Assembly (NCBI GenBank): GCA_027475525.1
Contig: JAMWFC010000113.1
Coordinates: forward strand, 2,654,001-2,718,000
Direction of reading: 5' to 3'
Length of the DNA: 64,000 bases
DNA from: Macrolepiota albuminosa
Taxonomy: Eukaryota > Basidiomycota > Agaricomycetes > Agaricales > Agaricaceae
Below the pieces are notes generated by a model. That model worked only from the letters and a program-made list of their open reading frames with translations. It searched no databases and was not told where the DNA came from. Below, piece by piece: positions 25,326 through 36,922 of the stretch. The translations under genes were made by a program, and so were the position numbers. Each line of letters opens with the position of its first letter. Within the stretch, counting starts at the first letter, position 1.

Positions 25326-28300
25326 TTGTGTTCAGCCCATCATCATCAACAACAACAACAACCACCCCACCCCCACTGTTATTGCTGCTCAAACCCTAAA
25401 AATCACTCCGTTGCATACTTAGAACTACCACTTCATAGTCCTAAAAACCCCCATGCTTGCAAACCCTACTTTATATTTTTTTCTTCTGTGATCTACCCCT
25501 CTCCTGCAAATTTACTATCAAATCCTTCTACCTAACTATTTTAGTTAAAACCCTTCTTACTTGCTGATCTCACTTGTTTTGGTCTCTTGTCTAGTTACCT
25601 GTGTGTTGCTGAACTTTTCACAGTTCGCATGCCACATGTCACTGCTGTCCACCCCAGTCTAGCCTGCTAAGCCCAAGTTACCCTCCTTCACCCCCCATAC
25701 CCTCATGCCTGGTAGCCACACAGTCACAATGGACTCTGATGCTGAATGTGATTCTGAGATGAGCCTGTCCCTGAGCCTTATCTCCAAGGGTCATCAGTTA
25801 ATTGTTTGAGGTTGTCTATCTCCTAATCCATGTGAGACCCCAGTGTCTCTTGTCAAGGATGCTATCTTCAACCTTGCCTCTGACCCTGACTATGATTTTC
25901 TGGACATACTCCTGCTACTAGTGTCTCCATTCAGCAATAAACCCTCCGATGTCTTATCAGCTTGCTATATAGAAGTTAAGTATGGCATAGATGACACTGA
26001 GATGGAGCCAAGAGTTGATCTCTTGGATTGCATTAGGATGGGTCTCATGTTACTGAAACTGGAATGGGAGGTCAGATGGAGCATGAGCTGGAAGGGTAGA
26101 AGTGACAAGCATCTTTCTTGTCATCTAATGGACCTGTATTCAGGAATGATCAAGCATGATGACATCCCAACAGAGCACTTCCCTGTCCTGCAAGATCACA
26201 TTGAAAAATTATGTTACAGAGTTGCATTTATTTTTGCATCATTTGGTGGCCCACAGGTCACTTTTCTCCTTCCTAGTGATGCAGATCACTTTATGGCCCT
26301 CAGCTCACTGGTCATCTCTTCAAAGGTCTCTAAACACCCAGCACAAATTGAGCCATTGAAGGAGATTCCTATTAAGAAGCCATTTGAATTAATGGTTATG
26401 GGTGTCAGAGACATTGACCAACTGGAGAAGCATGTGATTATATGGGCCAAGAAAACTGTGCAGTGTGTTAGAACTCGATCTATATTAGTGACTGTAGACT
26501 AGTAAGTCCCTCAGCTCAATGTATAATTGACTATAGTAGGTACCTGTAGACTAGTAAGTCCTACAGTAGTTATATCAATATCTGGGCACTGTAAAGTATG
26601 GATCGACTCACCCTCAGCTCAATGTATAATTGACTGAGGGTGTTAGGTGAGGCATAAGTGTATATATACGTATTGTGAACAATGGAGGGTGGCCACGGTA
26701 GTGGCCAGTCAGGGTCAATAAGTATGCGGAGCGTAGACGTGATTATGGAGGGTGACGGTGAGTGGAGGAGACTAAGGAGACTAACGAGAAGACCGGTGGT
26801 GTTGTGTTCCAGTTTACTAACACAGTGCTCATTTGTAGACAGCAGGTCTTCTGGCCTTAATTCAGATCTGATTATTTTTTCATTACCCTCATGGGCCAAA
26901 ACACTTACTATTTTCAAAGGTGAAGAGTCTTTCAGAAGGAAATTTCCTGAAACTATTCTGCTCCCTCATCTTCTCTGGGACTACAATGACAGCCTTATTT
27001 GGAAGGTTTTGTTGGGTGATCAGGTTTCAAAAGGTGCTGATCAGATTGGTACAGTAAGCTCTTTGGCTCAGGAAGTAAGAGAACTGCATGGAGAGATGCA
27101 GTCAGTCAAGGCTCAACAGATGAAAGTGTTGGCAAACCAAGCAAAGATGACTGGCTTAATCTTCAGCTTGGACTGCCACATGATTGCTTCTCAATTGGCA
27201 ATACTTTTACAAAGCCAGGAGGTCCAACTCAGATCTTAAATTGAGGACCTTGAGACTCAAGTTAGCAGTTTATGTGTGGCCATATGCATGTCAGACAACA
27301 CAAGTAAGAAGGCAGAGATGCAAGTATCTGTGGCTGACATTAAGTAGAAAATTGCTCTGAAGAAGACAGAGCTGTTGGTGCTAACAGGGAGGTTCACAAG
27401 TGTTATGGGCATTCCACTCACTCCTTATTAGGACCAGATGCATCTCATGGCAGTTGATCAGGCTGCATCTGACCAGAGCATGCAAGCCTCCCTGGTGGAG
27501 CTACCACAGTCTAAAAAGAGAAAAACTATGAGCCCTGCAGATGGCCTCACATTGATTAGAGGGGACAATGTCATGTTGAGTGACAAAATGGTGTGTTCTG
27601 ATCTCTCTTTCTCCTGTGCTGGTCAGAGTGTTAATGGGAGTGCCCAATTACTCAGAGTCTTTCCAACTAGTGTTTGCCCCATGCTGTCAGGTGGCTCCAC
27701 CTCAAGAGTCAAGCACTTAGTTCACTGGGACTCACAGAAAACAATGAAGAGTGGAAGTTTGAAGGCCTCACTATATATTGCACCATCTTTTCCTGCTTTC
27801 TAACTTTTGGTCTTTTACTACTCCTCCATGCTCATGCCACTGCAATCCTTTCTTGGAACTTTCATCTGCACATGGTTGTCTCAAGGACAATCATGTTAGG
27901 CAGATATGTTCAGTTGTTACCTGTTACTTGTCACAATTTATATCAATCTTGATTTCTTGCCTACATACTCGCTTACTTTGTCTCCTTTTCTTGCTCACCT
28001 TTCTTGTCACACAGGTACATGCAATGTTCTCTACACTCTAATGTCAGTTTAGCTTGTGTGCTCTAAATACAAATGGGCTCATAAGCCCAATAAAGCTGAC
28101 ATGTGTCACACAGCTGATATTTAGAGTGACACCACATTTTTTTGGTGCATGAGCTCAAGGCTCCTGATCACCAATTACAAAGTGGTGGAAGAATATGGAG
28201 TACAGTGTGCATCTTCCTCACTAGCAAAATGGGACTTGATCTTGGGTGTCTGAAAGGATATTCAAATAGTAGCCTGTGTCCCCCTGAATCATGCCTCACT

Positions 28301-29930
28301 TCATGGTCGAATAATGGCACTTGCTGTTGTTATTTCTTCTCTTTCAAGTGTCTCTGTCATACATTGAGTGTTTGTTGTATATGCACCCTATGACCCTGAC
28401 CTAGACAATTTGTCTGTGATTTTTGGCCACAATTGACAAATGTCATTCATCATACTAAAACTTTGTGGTCCATCTTTGGTGATCTGAATGCCACTGTATT
28501 GACTCTGGAGTACACAGTGGACAATGCTGTAGCAAGACATTGTCTATCACACTTTCTGCTGGAGACTAAGGGTGTTGACTTGTGGCAGCATACTCCAGAG
28601 AGAAACCAACTTGTAGATTGGACATGTTGGGGTTGGCAGTCACAGGATGGTAGAAACATTATTGACAGAATTATAGTTTCCTGCATTAACCTAGCTGACT
28701 TGGACATTAGGACTGATGTTTCTTGGATCCCAGGCATAGATCCCAAGCATAGATCCCAGGCCTGTCATGGCACATGTGGTGCTTCAGCTACCTGGCAAAC
28801 AAAGGAATGGTGAACATCACTCTCAATATATGCCATACCTGCAGGCACCTCCCTCTTGTATCAAGTATCCCTCAAAGTCAAATAAGTGCAAATTTGAACA
28901 GTTTACCTGTAAAGTAGATCTCTTGATTGAAGCCAATAAATCTAGTTTCAAAATTGAAGTTACTGATGACAATGCATTTATTGATAGATATGTCAGGTGA
29001 GCCATAATGACTGATCCTAGCACCATGGTGAATCTTACTAGAAAATATTTCACTGACTGTCAGGTTCTGCTGAGTCAGGGGCTTTCCAGGAAAGCAATGT
29101 TCTTACGAGGTAAACTTGATCTACGTGTACTCAGGTGTCTGGAACTCCAGACTGTGCTCTGGGGTTCAAGACACAAACAGGGGATTTCTGAAGTAAGGAA
29201 CTTAGTCCAGGAATTGGGTGAAGTCGAAAAGATTAGGGGATTGAAAGTTGAGTCAAGAACTGGGGGTTCTAAGACAAGACCAGGGTTAATAAACTCTGAG
29301 TCACAAAATGCATACCAATCTCAAGAGCACACAAACAAGTTGAGCATGCCAGTCAAAGCATGCCAGTCAGTGCATACCAGATCCTTTCTAATCATTACTG
29401 ATCTTGATGCCAGAGACTCATCATGGTCAAAAACCAAAAATCAAGTGCAATATCAGTAGCTTGCATGATCAGTGTGCTCCAGAACCATTGAAGCTATCTA
29501 CAAAGCTAAATCTTGATCATGCTGATGATCCTAACCAGAACTGGGATCCTCTCTTAAAGTTGGACAGTCTCAAGTCATGCTGAAAGAAGAAGGATCAGGA
29601 AAGCAATGAGGAGAATATTGATAACAATGAGAATATGAAGATTTTAACAAAGGGATAGAATGATGGAATCAATATAATTGCCACTAAATCATGGCATATC
29701 CAGGCATATCCAGGTGATGAATCTTGCAGTTGCAAATGAAGATGATCTCCAAGATGAGGAATGGGTTCTACCAGTGCTTAGAAAGAAATGTTTGAGGAAG
29801 ATCAAAGAACATAAAGTCACCAGGAAGAGCTGCTGCATGGGCTGTCTGGAAGTACAAAGTCATCATACCATCTCAAAGGCTGCTCTGATACCTGGAAGCC
29901 TTGGAGAATGTATGAAATTGACCTCGTAGT
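25326..29930 (+). pseudogene. Decayed LINE-like element (gag-like ORF1 and AP endonuclease part)
   Basis: A 4.6-kb stretch, markedly AT-richer than the flanks and starting with a CATCATCATCAACAACAACA leader. A gag-like frame (about 25730-27400, with in-frame stops) includes VKDAIFNLASDPDYDFLD. A second part (about 28000-28760) shows an endonuclease/exonuclease/phosphatase fold: FGDLNATVLTLE (GDxN motif), WQSQDGRNIIDRIIVS and a damaged DHR-type motif. No reverse transcriptase is recognised in the remaining 1.1 kb. It may be truncated or a non-autonomous derivative. The right edge is a sharp change to GC-rich sequence. Confidence 0.55.
26466..26822. mobile_element. Solo LTR (357 bp) with 5-bp target duplication
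   Basis: Starts TGTTAG and ends CTAACA, a perfect 6-bp terminal inverted repeat. CAGTG stands directly before (26461-26465) and after (26823-26827), a classic 5-bp target duplication. It lies inside the gag-like frame; taking out the LTR and one CAGTG rejoins that frame (KKTVQC with SFVDSRS). It shows no internal genes, so LTR-LTR recombination has removed the body. Confidence 0.85.
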
Positions 29931-30400
29931 GAGACCAATATGACGGTGTGAGAGAGCGGCGGCGCGCTAACCAGGCGATGGGAAGGGAGGATGACTCGGC
30001 ATCTGCCAGACCAGGTAAAGGTGGGGATCGTCTGAAAGGTTCCTTGGCACGTGGCAGAGGCCTCACCTTTGGTGCTCGCCTTTACGCCGACGACTGTAGC
30101 GTATCCATCCCTGACATAATGCAACCTTCGACTCAACCGGACCTCATGTAACGTCTTGCGGCGTGAGGCTAAAACGTGGCGCCACACTACTCAAACATGA
30201 GGACTGCCCATAGACTAGCAACTGTTTAAATTCGCCTCCTTCTTTCATCTCTTTAATTCACGTCGCGAAATCTCTTCATCCTTTGTGAGCTTGTTAGCCC
30301 ATTCAACTGCATCGTATCCCCCAGTCCGACCCTTTATTGTCCTACAATATCTGAGTAGGACGATCTGACCTTATCCCAGTTCATAGCAAGCATTTTCTCG
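29931..30400. other. Intergenic, NADAR promoter region
   Basis: GC-rich DNA between the dead element and the NADAR gene. Short frames exist on both strands (29948-30151 and opposite) but show no domain. Confidence 0.4.
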
Positions 30401-31144
30401 ATGGAGAATTGGAGGATGCAGGTACGTACAAACATTTATTGCGTTCATCCCTTCGAAGTCTCATAAACTTCTACGACAAGCGGAACCCAAACGATGATCC
30501 TCGAGCTCCGGAGTATATCAATCAACCTCGACCCATATTTTTCTATAGCAAGAACGAGCCTTATCACGAGTTCACGAACTTCTCCGACCATTACATCAAA
30601 TACGAAGGTCATCATTACAAGACAAGCGAGCATCTGTTCCAATCGTTGAAGGTTTGACTGAATTCATTGTCCTTCGATTTCCTTTGAAGACTGATGTGAG
30701 ATACAGTTCCTTGATAACAGGCCAGACATAGCGAAAGACATCCGGCGGGCAAACACAGCTCGACAAGCTTTCCATATCGCCCATGCTAACAAGCAGTACC
30801 AACGATTTGATTGGTTTCGTATTAACATAGCCATGGTCTGTGATATTGCTTTCTTCTGGTCCGCATAGCCTTTGCTTATCTGGCGTCATAGATGGACCTT
30901 GTCCTTCTCCTCAAGTTCCGGCAGCACCCAGAGTTGAAGATCAAGTTATTGGACACAGGCTGTGCTGAGCTCATTGAGGTGACTGGAAATTTGTCTTTAA
31001 CCGATTACTATGGTTAACTTTCGTTGGTAGAACTCGCCGTCTGATTCGTTCTGGGGTAACGGTGCGAACCGACGAGGAAGAAATGAACTGGGCAAGGCTC
31101 TCATGCGATTGAGAGTCAAGTTCGAACTTGGACTCGAAGACTGA
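30401..31144 (+). CDS. NADAR-domain protein (YbiA/DUF1768 family)
   Basis: Small soluble protein of the NADAR fold; bacterial and plant relatives cleave N-glycosidic bonds of ADP-ribose-type or riboflavin-pathway intermediates. Five exons, all joined at codon boundaries, start MENWRMQ (30401-30421; intron 30422-30480). Motifs in order: FFYSKNEPYHEFTNFS, the signature YKTSEHLFQSLKF, RPDIAKDIRRANTARQA, FRINIAMMDLVLLLKFRQHP, LLDTGCAELIENSPSDSFWG and RRGRNELGKALMRLR. The conserved Glu of the EHLFQ motif and the Asp-Ser-Phe-Trp-Gly motif are present. Length about 165 residues is normal. The substrate in fungi is not known. Confidence 0.87.
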
Positions 31145-31305
31145 GGGCGGTACCTGTACTGAAATTCCAATGAATTTTCCATTTGTTATCTCCTACTATG
31201 TATTTACGGAAATGTACATCGCGATGTGTTTTGATCGCATGACACCTGTCTTCAACCTCATGAAAGACCAAGTTGTATCTACACACTCTCCTTATCTAAG
31301 TCCAC

Positions 31306-32652
31306 ATGCCGCGATATCTTGGTGATGATGAAGAGCATTCAAGCGAAAGTGATGAGGAAAGGTTTGAGGAGGAGTTGATAGATGAGGAATCTGAACTGGA
31401 GGATGTGGTCCATGCGTCGCGACGAAAACGCGAACAAGACGAGGATGCGCTGCCTAGAACCAACATCATTGTTGAGACAGCATTCGACGCATACTTCAAG
31501 CACAACGGCGCTCGTTCACGGACATCTGCGAATGTGTTCTCCTCGCTTTTGCCCCCTTTGTCGGCCGAGGAGTATGCTGAAGGCATTGAGTCAGTATCTA
31601 AAGGCCTCAATCTCGAACATTTGGAGCCCACCATACTGACTGAATCTTCGCGCGATGTGCTTTTTGTCCGGTTCATCCGTGAGTTGGCTGAGGGATTCAA
31701 CCTTCTCATGTACGGATTTGGTTCAAAGCGACGCGCTCTCAACGAATTTGCGACAGAATACTGTGCAAAATCCGGACACGTCGTCGTAGCGAATGGGTTT
31801 CAGCCAGAATTCACATTCAAAGACCTCCTTTACTCCATAGAACGCATACCAGGCATCCTCGATACCGAGCTGTCCTCCACGACCCCAGAAACACAATGTA
31901 AACGCATCTACAACTTTTTCGCCGCTTCAGGGCCTAGAAAACCGCTGTACCTTATCATCCATAATATCGACGCTGCACCCTTCCGTGCTCCAAAGGCCAA
32001 ATCATGTCTCGCCCTCCTTGCGCTTAATCCTCGCATCCACCTCGTCGCGTCAATCGACCACATCAACGCACCCCTTCTTTTCTCCACTTCTGAATCTGCT
32101 GCTCGAAAACCCGACGCACACGCTCTGCCCCCCGCCGTGCCCCGTCGAGGTTTTGCATGGCTCTGGCATGATCTCACTACGCTTGCGCCGTACGACTTTG
32201 AGCTTGCGTTCACGGACCGGACGTCTGTTAAAGGTGCTCACGGCGGTGGGCCACGGAAGAAGACAGACGCGTTGGTTGTACAGGGAACTGGTGCAATGGT
32301 GATCTCAGAGACGGCAGCATTGCATGTCTTAGCATCTGTTACTCAGAAGGCGAAGAAACTTTTCGTTCTAATCGGGACCAGACAACTGGAGAGCATAGAG
32401 AGCGATGTAACGGTTGTAGGAACAGAAGACCTGCAACAATTTGGGATCGGGTACGACATGTTATTCAATATCGCGCGGAACGACTTTATTGCGACGAACG
32501 ATACTGCAATGCGCTCGCTGTTGGGCGAGTTCCGGGATCATAATTTGGTAGTATCTACTCAAGGAACGACAGGGTCAGGTGAGATCCTTTGGATTCCGCT
32601 TCGCAAAGAACGGCTTGCGGGTGTTTTAAAACTACTCCAAGAAGACACATAA
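31306..32652 (+). CDS. ORC2: Origin recognition complex subunit 2
   Basis: ORC2 is part of the six-subunit complex that marks replication origins and loads the MCM helicase. It is a single uninterrupted frame of 448 residues, rare in this intron-rich region. The N-terminus is acidic (MPRYLGDDEEHSSESDEER). The AAA-like core shows LAEGFNLLMYGFGSKRRALN, IYNFFAASGPRKPLYLIIHN, IDAAPFRAPKAKSCLALLA, HLVASIDHINAPLLFS and FAWLWHDLTTLAPYDFE. A C-terminal winged-helix part follows (IARNDFIATNDTAMRSLLGE, GEILWIPLRKERLAGVLKLL). The P-loop Lys is degenerate, as usual for ORC2. Slightly shorter than yeast ORC2 because the disordered N-terminal part is short. Confidence 0.92.
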   Translation: MPRYLGDDEEHSSESDEERFEEELIDEESELEDVVHASRRKREQDEDALPRTNIIVETAFDAYFKHNGARSRTSANVFSSLLPPLSAEEYAEGIESVSKGLNLEHLEPTILTESSRDVLFVRFIRELAEGFNLLMYGFGSKRRALNEFATEYCAKSGHVVVANGFQPEFTFKDLLYSIERIPGILDTELSSTTPETQCKRIYNFFAASGPRKPLYLIIHNIDAAPFRAPKAKSCLALLALNPRIHLVASIDHINAPLLFSTSESAARKPDAHALPPAVPRRGFAWLWHDLTTLAPYDFELAFTDRTSVKGAHGGGPRKKTDALVVQGTGAMVISETAALHVLASVTQKAKKLFVLIGTRQLESIESDVTVVGTEDLQQFGIGYDMLFNIARNDFIATNDTAMRSLLGEFRDHNLVVSTQGTTGSGEILWIPLRKERLAGVLKLLQEDT

Positions 32653-32929
32653 TCGGCCCAAGCGGAGTCACGTTCAACTGATATATTCATTTGTATGCCC
32701 AGACTAGTTGTTATTTTGTACTCAGCGTTTGCAATTGCCCTATTTGCTGTTGAATAGTTGAATACATCCTGTCCAAAACGTGATTCACAGAGAGGTTCGA
32801 ATCGTCGTCCTAGCAGTAGTTAGCCCAGCCTTAATACAAAATTCGTATATCAGTTTTACAAAATAGGTATCTATTTTGATCCGATATTACTTACACTGAC
32901 AAATTTCAATTATGTAAGGAAGTGGCAAA

Positions 32930-33095
32930 AGGGTTGGCCTGACGGTCACGAGGCACGAGAGAGAGACAGGGTGTGGTCTTTGAGTGAGGTGGCTGTGTTG
33001 GTGTCACTCAATAAAAATTTTTCCTCACGACAGCCACCCACCTCAGGCTTCATCGCATCTTAGCTCGCGTCTTATCGAAGCAAGAAGAAAATTTT
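32930..33095 (+). repeat. Split direct repeat A1 (166 bp)
   Basis: Identical to 38396-38561. It begins GGGTTGGCCTGACGG and probably includes the element's 5' leader (CACTCAATAAAAATTTTTCC). Confidence 0.9.
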
Positions 33096-33172
33096 TACGC
33101 AGGGTTACTCATCGTAGGCAGTCTAAGCAGTTCTTTCTCTGTTTACGGTACTGGAAGAGAAAAAGAAAAGAG

Positions 33173-34904
33173 ATGATTACGCTGACAGTCGACCCGAACT
33201 CAGAAGTAGTTCCTGATTTCAATTCAGCAGAGCATAGGTTTACGAGAGAAGCATTTGCTCACGGTAAGGACAGGATGACGAGCGAGCAAGCAGCGCAAGA
33301 GCTGGCAGCTTTGTGGGTCACAGCGCTCGAGCAGAGAAAAGCCACATGGGAGGCTGAAAGGGAGGAAAGAGAAGCTGCCAGGAGAGCGGACAGGCAGCAT
33401 GATGAGGGTGACGGCCCAGTGAGGGGCGCTGATGACGACACTCTGCCATCAAGGCAATCGAGAGAGCGATCGCCAGTGAGCGAAGAAGACGCCCCAAACT
33501 TAGTCCCCGGTATGCCAGTCCCAGACGTTATCGAATACCCCCCGGCGCGCTTCGCTATCAAGAAGCTAAGGGAGCGGGAGTATATCGAACTGAGTTATTT
33601 TACGCCGGAAGGCCGTGCAGAAGCAGCCAAGAGCGAGTCAGTATCGTCGAGTGAAGTGTTCACGCTGGCCAAAGAAGACGATATGCTATCGCTCAAGCCA
33701 GTGGTGAACTTTAGGGGCGCTAAAGGCAAAGCCACTCAGGATGAGGATTTAGCCTGGGATCAATTGTGCATTGCGTCGACTAACTTTCTTGAAAACATAG
33801 TTCAGGAGGCCTGGCCAGCCAATATGATCGACGCGATGCACACCTTCTTCTTCAGAATTACCAATCACAAGTTGCGCAACGAAGGATCCGATGGGCTCAA
33901 GGTCCTCATCCTTTACCAGGCTCGAGTCAGGAGAGAGTGGCATCGCCAGTTGAGGAATGCACCAAAAGCAGGCATCTTCGACATCGGCATAATCGATGAC
34001 CGCGTGTTGAGGACCTTGAAGGATCAAGTCTATGACGCAAAGAGAAGCTCCTTAATTGCCGGTAGGTGATGAAGGTCTCCCTTGTTAGCGGGGCTGACGA
34101 GATTCCTGCTTTCTTTCTATCAATCTCCGTACCAATTTCCATTGCCATCGTTCTATATCTTGCTGATCTTCAATCTACAAACACGCACATGCAATGCGAA
34201 CACTTAATACGACGCTTGTTATGGTGCATATGATGCGTATCGCGTCGGCTTTATCATATTGCGTGACATTTAACCTGTCCACGCTGACCCATGTAAATTG
34301 TGGGTCGATCGGGTGGCATTATCGCATTGTCGGCGGTCCACTCGTACGCTCTAATGCGCGGGCACCTGATATAACGGTGACTCCCGTGGCGCATAAACCA
34401 TTTGCTTGGGTCTGATCACGGTCCCGGCAACTCGCCTCCGTGATGGCGAAAACAGACCTGAGTATGCTAAAAAGCGAGATGTCAGCTGTCGCTGGCTCCA
34501 ATAAGAGGAAGAGAAAGCAATCACCGTCTCCGGCTCGAGGGGGAGAGTCTCGCTCTTCTAAAGGGGCCAGGCACAGAGGCAGTCAAAGCGACAGCGAGCA
34601 TTTTCGCTCCCGCGCAGGCACAGGCACAGCAGAGTCGACCAACGCTGCCTGCGCGGTATGCCTCGGTCGACACACGCACGACATCTGGCACTGCTCAGCC
34701 AGAGATCTGTGGAATGGGCAGAGAGCCTTCGTGGCGAGAAACAAAAATGGAAGGCTCATCAATCCCGACGGAAAGGAGCTCTGCACCGATTGGCAGAAAC
34801 CAAGAGGCTGTCGAGTCATGTCACACGACAGCAAGCACGAATGTTCTGGTTGCGGAAAAGCGGATCACGGAGCTCAAAAGTGCTCTCTCGCTCAACCTCT
34901 TTGA
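33173..34904 (+). CDS. Ngaro gag-like protein with zinc knuckles
   Basis: First protein of the YR retrotransposon, expected to bind element RNA and form particles. The ATG at 33173 starts MITLTVDPNSEVVPDF. A Glu/Arg-rich helix (WEAEREEREAARRADR) comes first, then ordered parts FLENIVQEAWPANMIDAMHT and WHRQLRNAPKAGIFDIG. The first part stops at 34069. A second frame (34440-34904) carries a basic KRKRKQSPSP stretch and two cysteine knots: CAVCLGRHTHDIWHC and CSGCGKADHGAQKC. The two are most easily joined by an intron of 424 bp (34062-34485), which keeps the frame. The 3' end overlaps the reverse-transcriptase frame. Confidence 0.7.
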
Positions 34905-36873
34905 TTTCGCGACACCCTACAAGCCTGAAGTATGGAGGGTGGAGCTGCACAAGGCGAACATTTGGGACATGTTTCCGGATCTTGTGTACGGGTTGGAACA
35001 TGGCTTTGACGCAGGAGTGGGGAAGATATATCGTACCTTTGTTCCAGAAAACAAGATTTCCACTCGCGAGTTTGCAGAGCAGTTCGACACCATGGTCAGA
35101 GCAGAGTTCGACAGAGGACGCTACCTGGGCCCTTTCTCAAGAGAACAGGTCGAGGACGCCATCGGACCATTCCAAACATCTCCCTTGCACATCATCCCGA
35201 AGCCCAACAAACCTGGGAAATTCCGACTTATCCAAGACTTATCGTATCCCCACACCAACTCGCTCTCGGGTGATGTTCGATCAGTTAATAGCACTATCGA
35301 CTCCACACGTTTTCCTTGCACGTGGGGCACTTTTAATAGCGTCTTTCTCCTCATCGCGCGACTGCCTCCAGGGTCACAAGCAGCCATACGCGACGTTAGA
35401 GAAGCATACCGGACTGTTCCCATTAAACCTTCACAATGGCCGGGGCTGGTCGTTAAGCTTCAAGACACCGATGCTTTCGCCATCGACACCATGGACTGCT
35501 TCGGCCTCAGATCCGGGTGCGGTTGCTACGGCCTGGTGGGAGATGCCGGTGTGCAAATCATGCGAGCGCACGGTCTTGGACCAGTCTCCAAATGGGTGGA
35601 CGACCACATCTTCTTCCGAATCGGGACAGAACACATACAGCTCTACAATGAGCGACGCAAGGAGTGGGAGAAGGACATTAGTCAGGAGGGAGGAAGAGTT
35701 CACAAAGGAGGGAGAATATGGTATCGTGGGAAGGCAGACTTCGACGGCAGATCCGAAGAGTATGACGAAGACATGTCGACCCGCGTTAGAGACCACTCCT
35801 GCCCCACAGTCAGGCCACCAGAAGACAGCGCGTATGCATACTCGATGCAGGACATTGATGCCTTGTCGGAGAAGCTGGGGATTCCGTGGGAGAAGGGCAA
35901 GGATGTGCCGTTTGGAAGCGTGGTCCCCTACATCGGTTTCCAATGGGACCTGGAGCGCAGGGAGGTTAGCGTTCCAAAAGAGAAAAGAGAGAAATACTCC
36001 CAGGCCATCGCTGATTGGGAGAAGTCCAGGACTCACAACCTGGAAGAAGTCCAGAAGCTGTATGGAAAATTGCTGCATGCTTGCTGCATTATTCCCAGAG
36101 GACGAGCTTACCTCGCCAGAATGGAAGCCTTTATCGGGGTTTTCCATAACCGTCCTTTCCTGCCTCGTACCCCCCCAAAAGGAACCAGCGAAGATCTGCG
36201 TTGGTGGAAGCGAGTATTATCTCAGCCAATGGCGAGATCGATTTCAGAGTCAGAACCGTACCAAGACATACAAGCCTTCTCTGATGCAAGTTCGTCCACC
36301 GGCATCGGAATCACCGTGGGACCGCAGTGGAGGGCGTGGCGGCTCAGACCGGGCTGGAATTCAGACCACCGCGACATTGGCTGGGCTGAAGCCGTCGGAT
36401 TCTACCTGCTGGTATCCTCCATCGCTAGGTCTCGGAAAAGAGGGGATCGAGTCAAGGTGTTCGGTGACAACACTGGAGTTGTGGAAGGCTGGTGGACAGG
36501 AAGGAGTCGTAATAGACAGATCAATGAGGTCTTCAAACAAGTGCACGAAACGTGTGAGCAATTCAATATCGGAATATGCTCTAGGTACGTACCGAGCCAG
36601 TCTAATCCGGCCGACGGCCCCTCCAGGGGACGCTACCCCCCAGAGGATCTCCTACTCCCAGCAATCCCAATTCCAGAGCAATTCGGGGAGTTCGTCGCTA
36701 ATTACGACGAACCGTTCTCAGATAGCGAATCCGAGAACGAGCCGGAGCGAGGATATGTTGCTGAGCAAAGTGAGAGAGCAGATAAGATCGCACGACTGTC
36801 TGAAGACAAGATTAGCGAACAGCAAAGTGACGAGTGGTGGGCTTATTCAAGTTTCTGGGGGAAGCAGTTTTGA
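34714..36873 (+). CDS. Ngaro reverse transcriptase and RNase H
   Basis: Frame of 719 codons; the true start may lie further in, since the first part overlaps gag in another frame. RT motifs run in order: HIIPKPNKPGKFRLIQDLSY, AIRDVREAYRTVPIKPSQWP, CFGLRSGCGCYGL and the catalytic KWVDDHIFF. RNase H follows with QAFSDASSSTGIGI, DIGWAEAVGFYLL, KVFGDNTGVVEGWW and a C-terminal SNPADGPSRG. Synthesis of the element DNA is the expected role. No internal stop is present. Confidence 0.85.
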   Translation: MGREPSWRETKMEGSSIPTERSSAPIGRNQEAVESCHTTASTNVLVAEKRITELKSALSLNLFDFATPYKPEVWRVELHKANIWDMFPDLVYGLEHGFDAGVGKIYRTFVPENKISTREFAEQFDTMVRAEFDRGRYLGPFSREQVEDAIGPFQTSPLHIIPKPNKPGKFRLIQDLSYPHTNSLSGDVRSVNSTIDSTRFPCTWGTFNSVFLLIARLPPGSQAAIRDVREAYRTVPIKPSQWPGLVVKLQDTDAFAIDTMDCFGLRSGCGCYGLVGDAGVQIMRAHGLGPVSKWVDDHIFFRIGTEHIQLYNERRKEWEKDISQEGGRVHKGGRIWYRGKADFDGRSEEYDEDMSTRVRDHSCPTVRPPEDSAYAYSMQDIDALSEKLGIPWEKGKDVPFGSVVPYIGFQWDLERREVSVPKEKREKYSQAIADWEKSRTHNLEEVQKLYGKLLHACCIIPRGRAYLARMEAFIGVFHNRPFLPRTPPKGTSEDLRWWKRVLSQPMARSISESEPYQDIQAFSDASSSTGIGITVGPQWRAWRLRPGWNSDHRDIGWAEAVGFYLLVSSIARSRKRGDRVKVFGDNTGVVEGWWTGRSRNRQINEVFKQVHETCEQFNIGICSRYVPSQSNPADGPSRGRYPPEDLLLPAIPIPEQFGEFVANYDEPFSDSESENEPERGYVAEQSERADKIARLSEDKISEQQSDEWWAYSSFWGKQF

Positions 36874-36922
36874 GCAAGAATTGAGGACGGAAGCAGGCTC
36901 AATCAAAGCCAAACGCAGACCG

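Noticed and set aside
34194..34415. Open frame of 73 codons inside the Ngaro gag gap
   Set aside because: It has no domain and probably lies in an intron.
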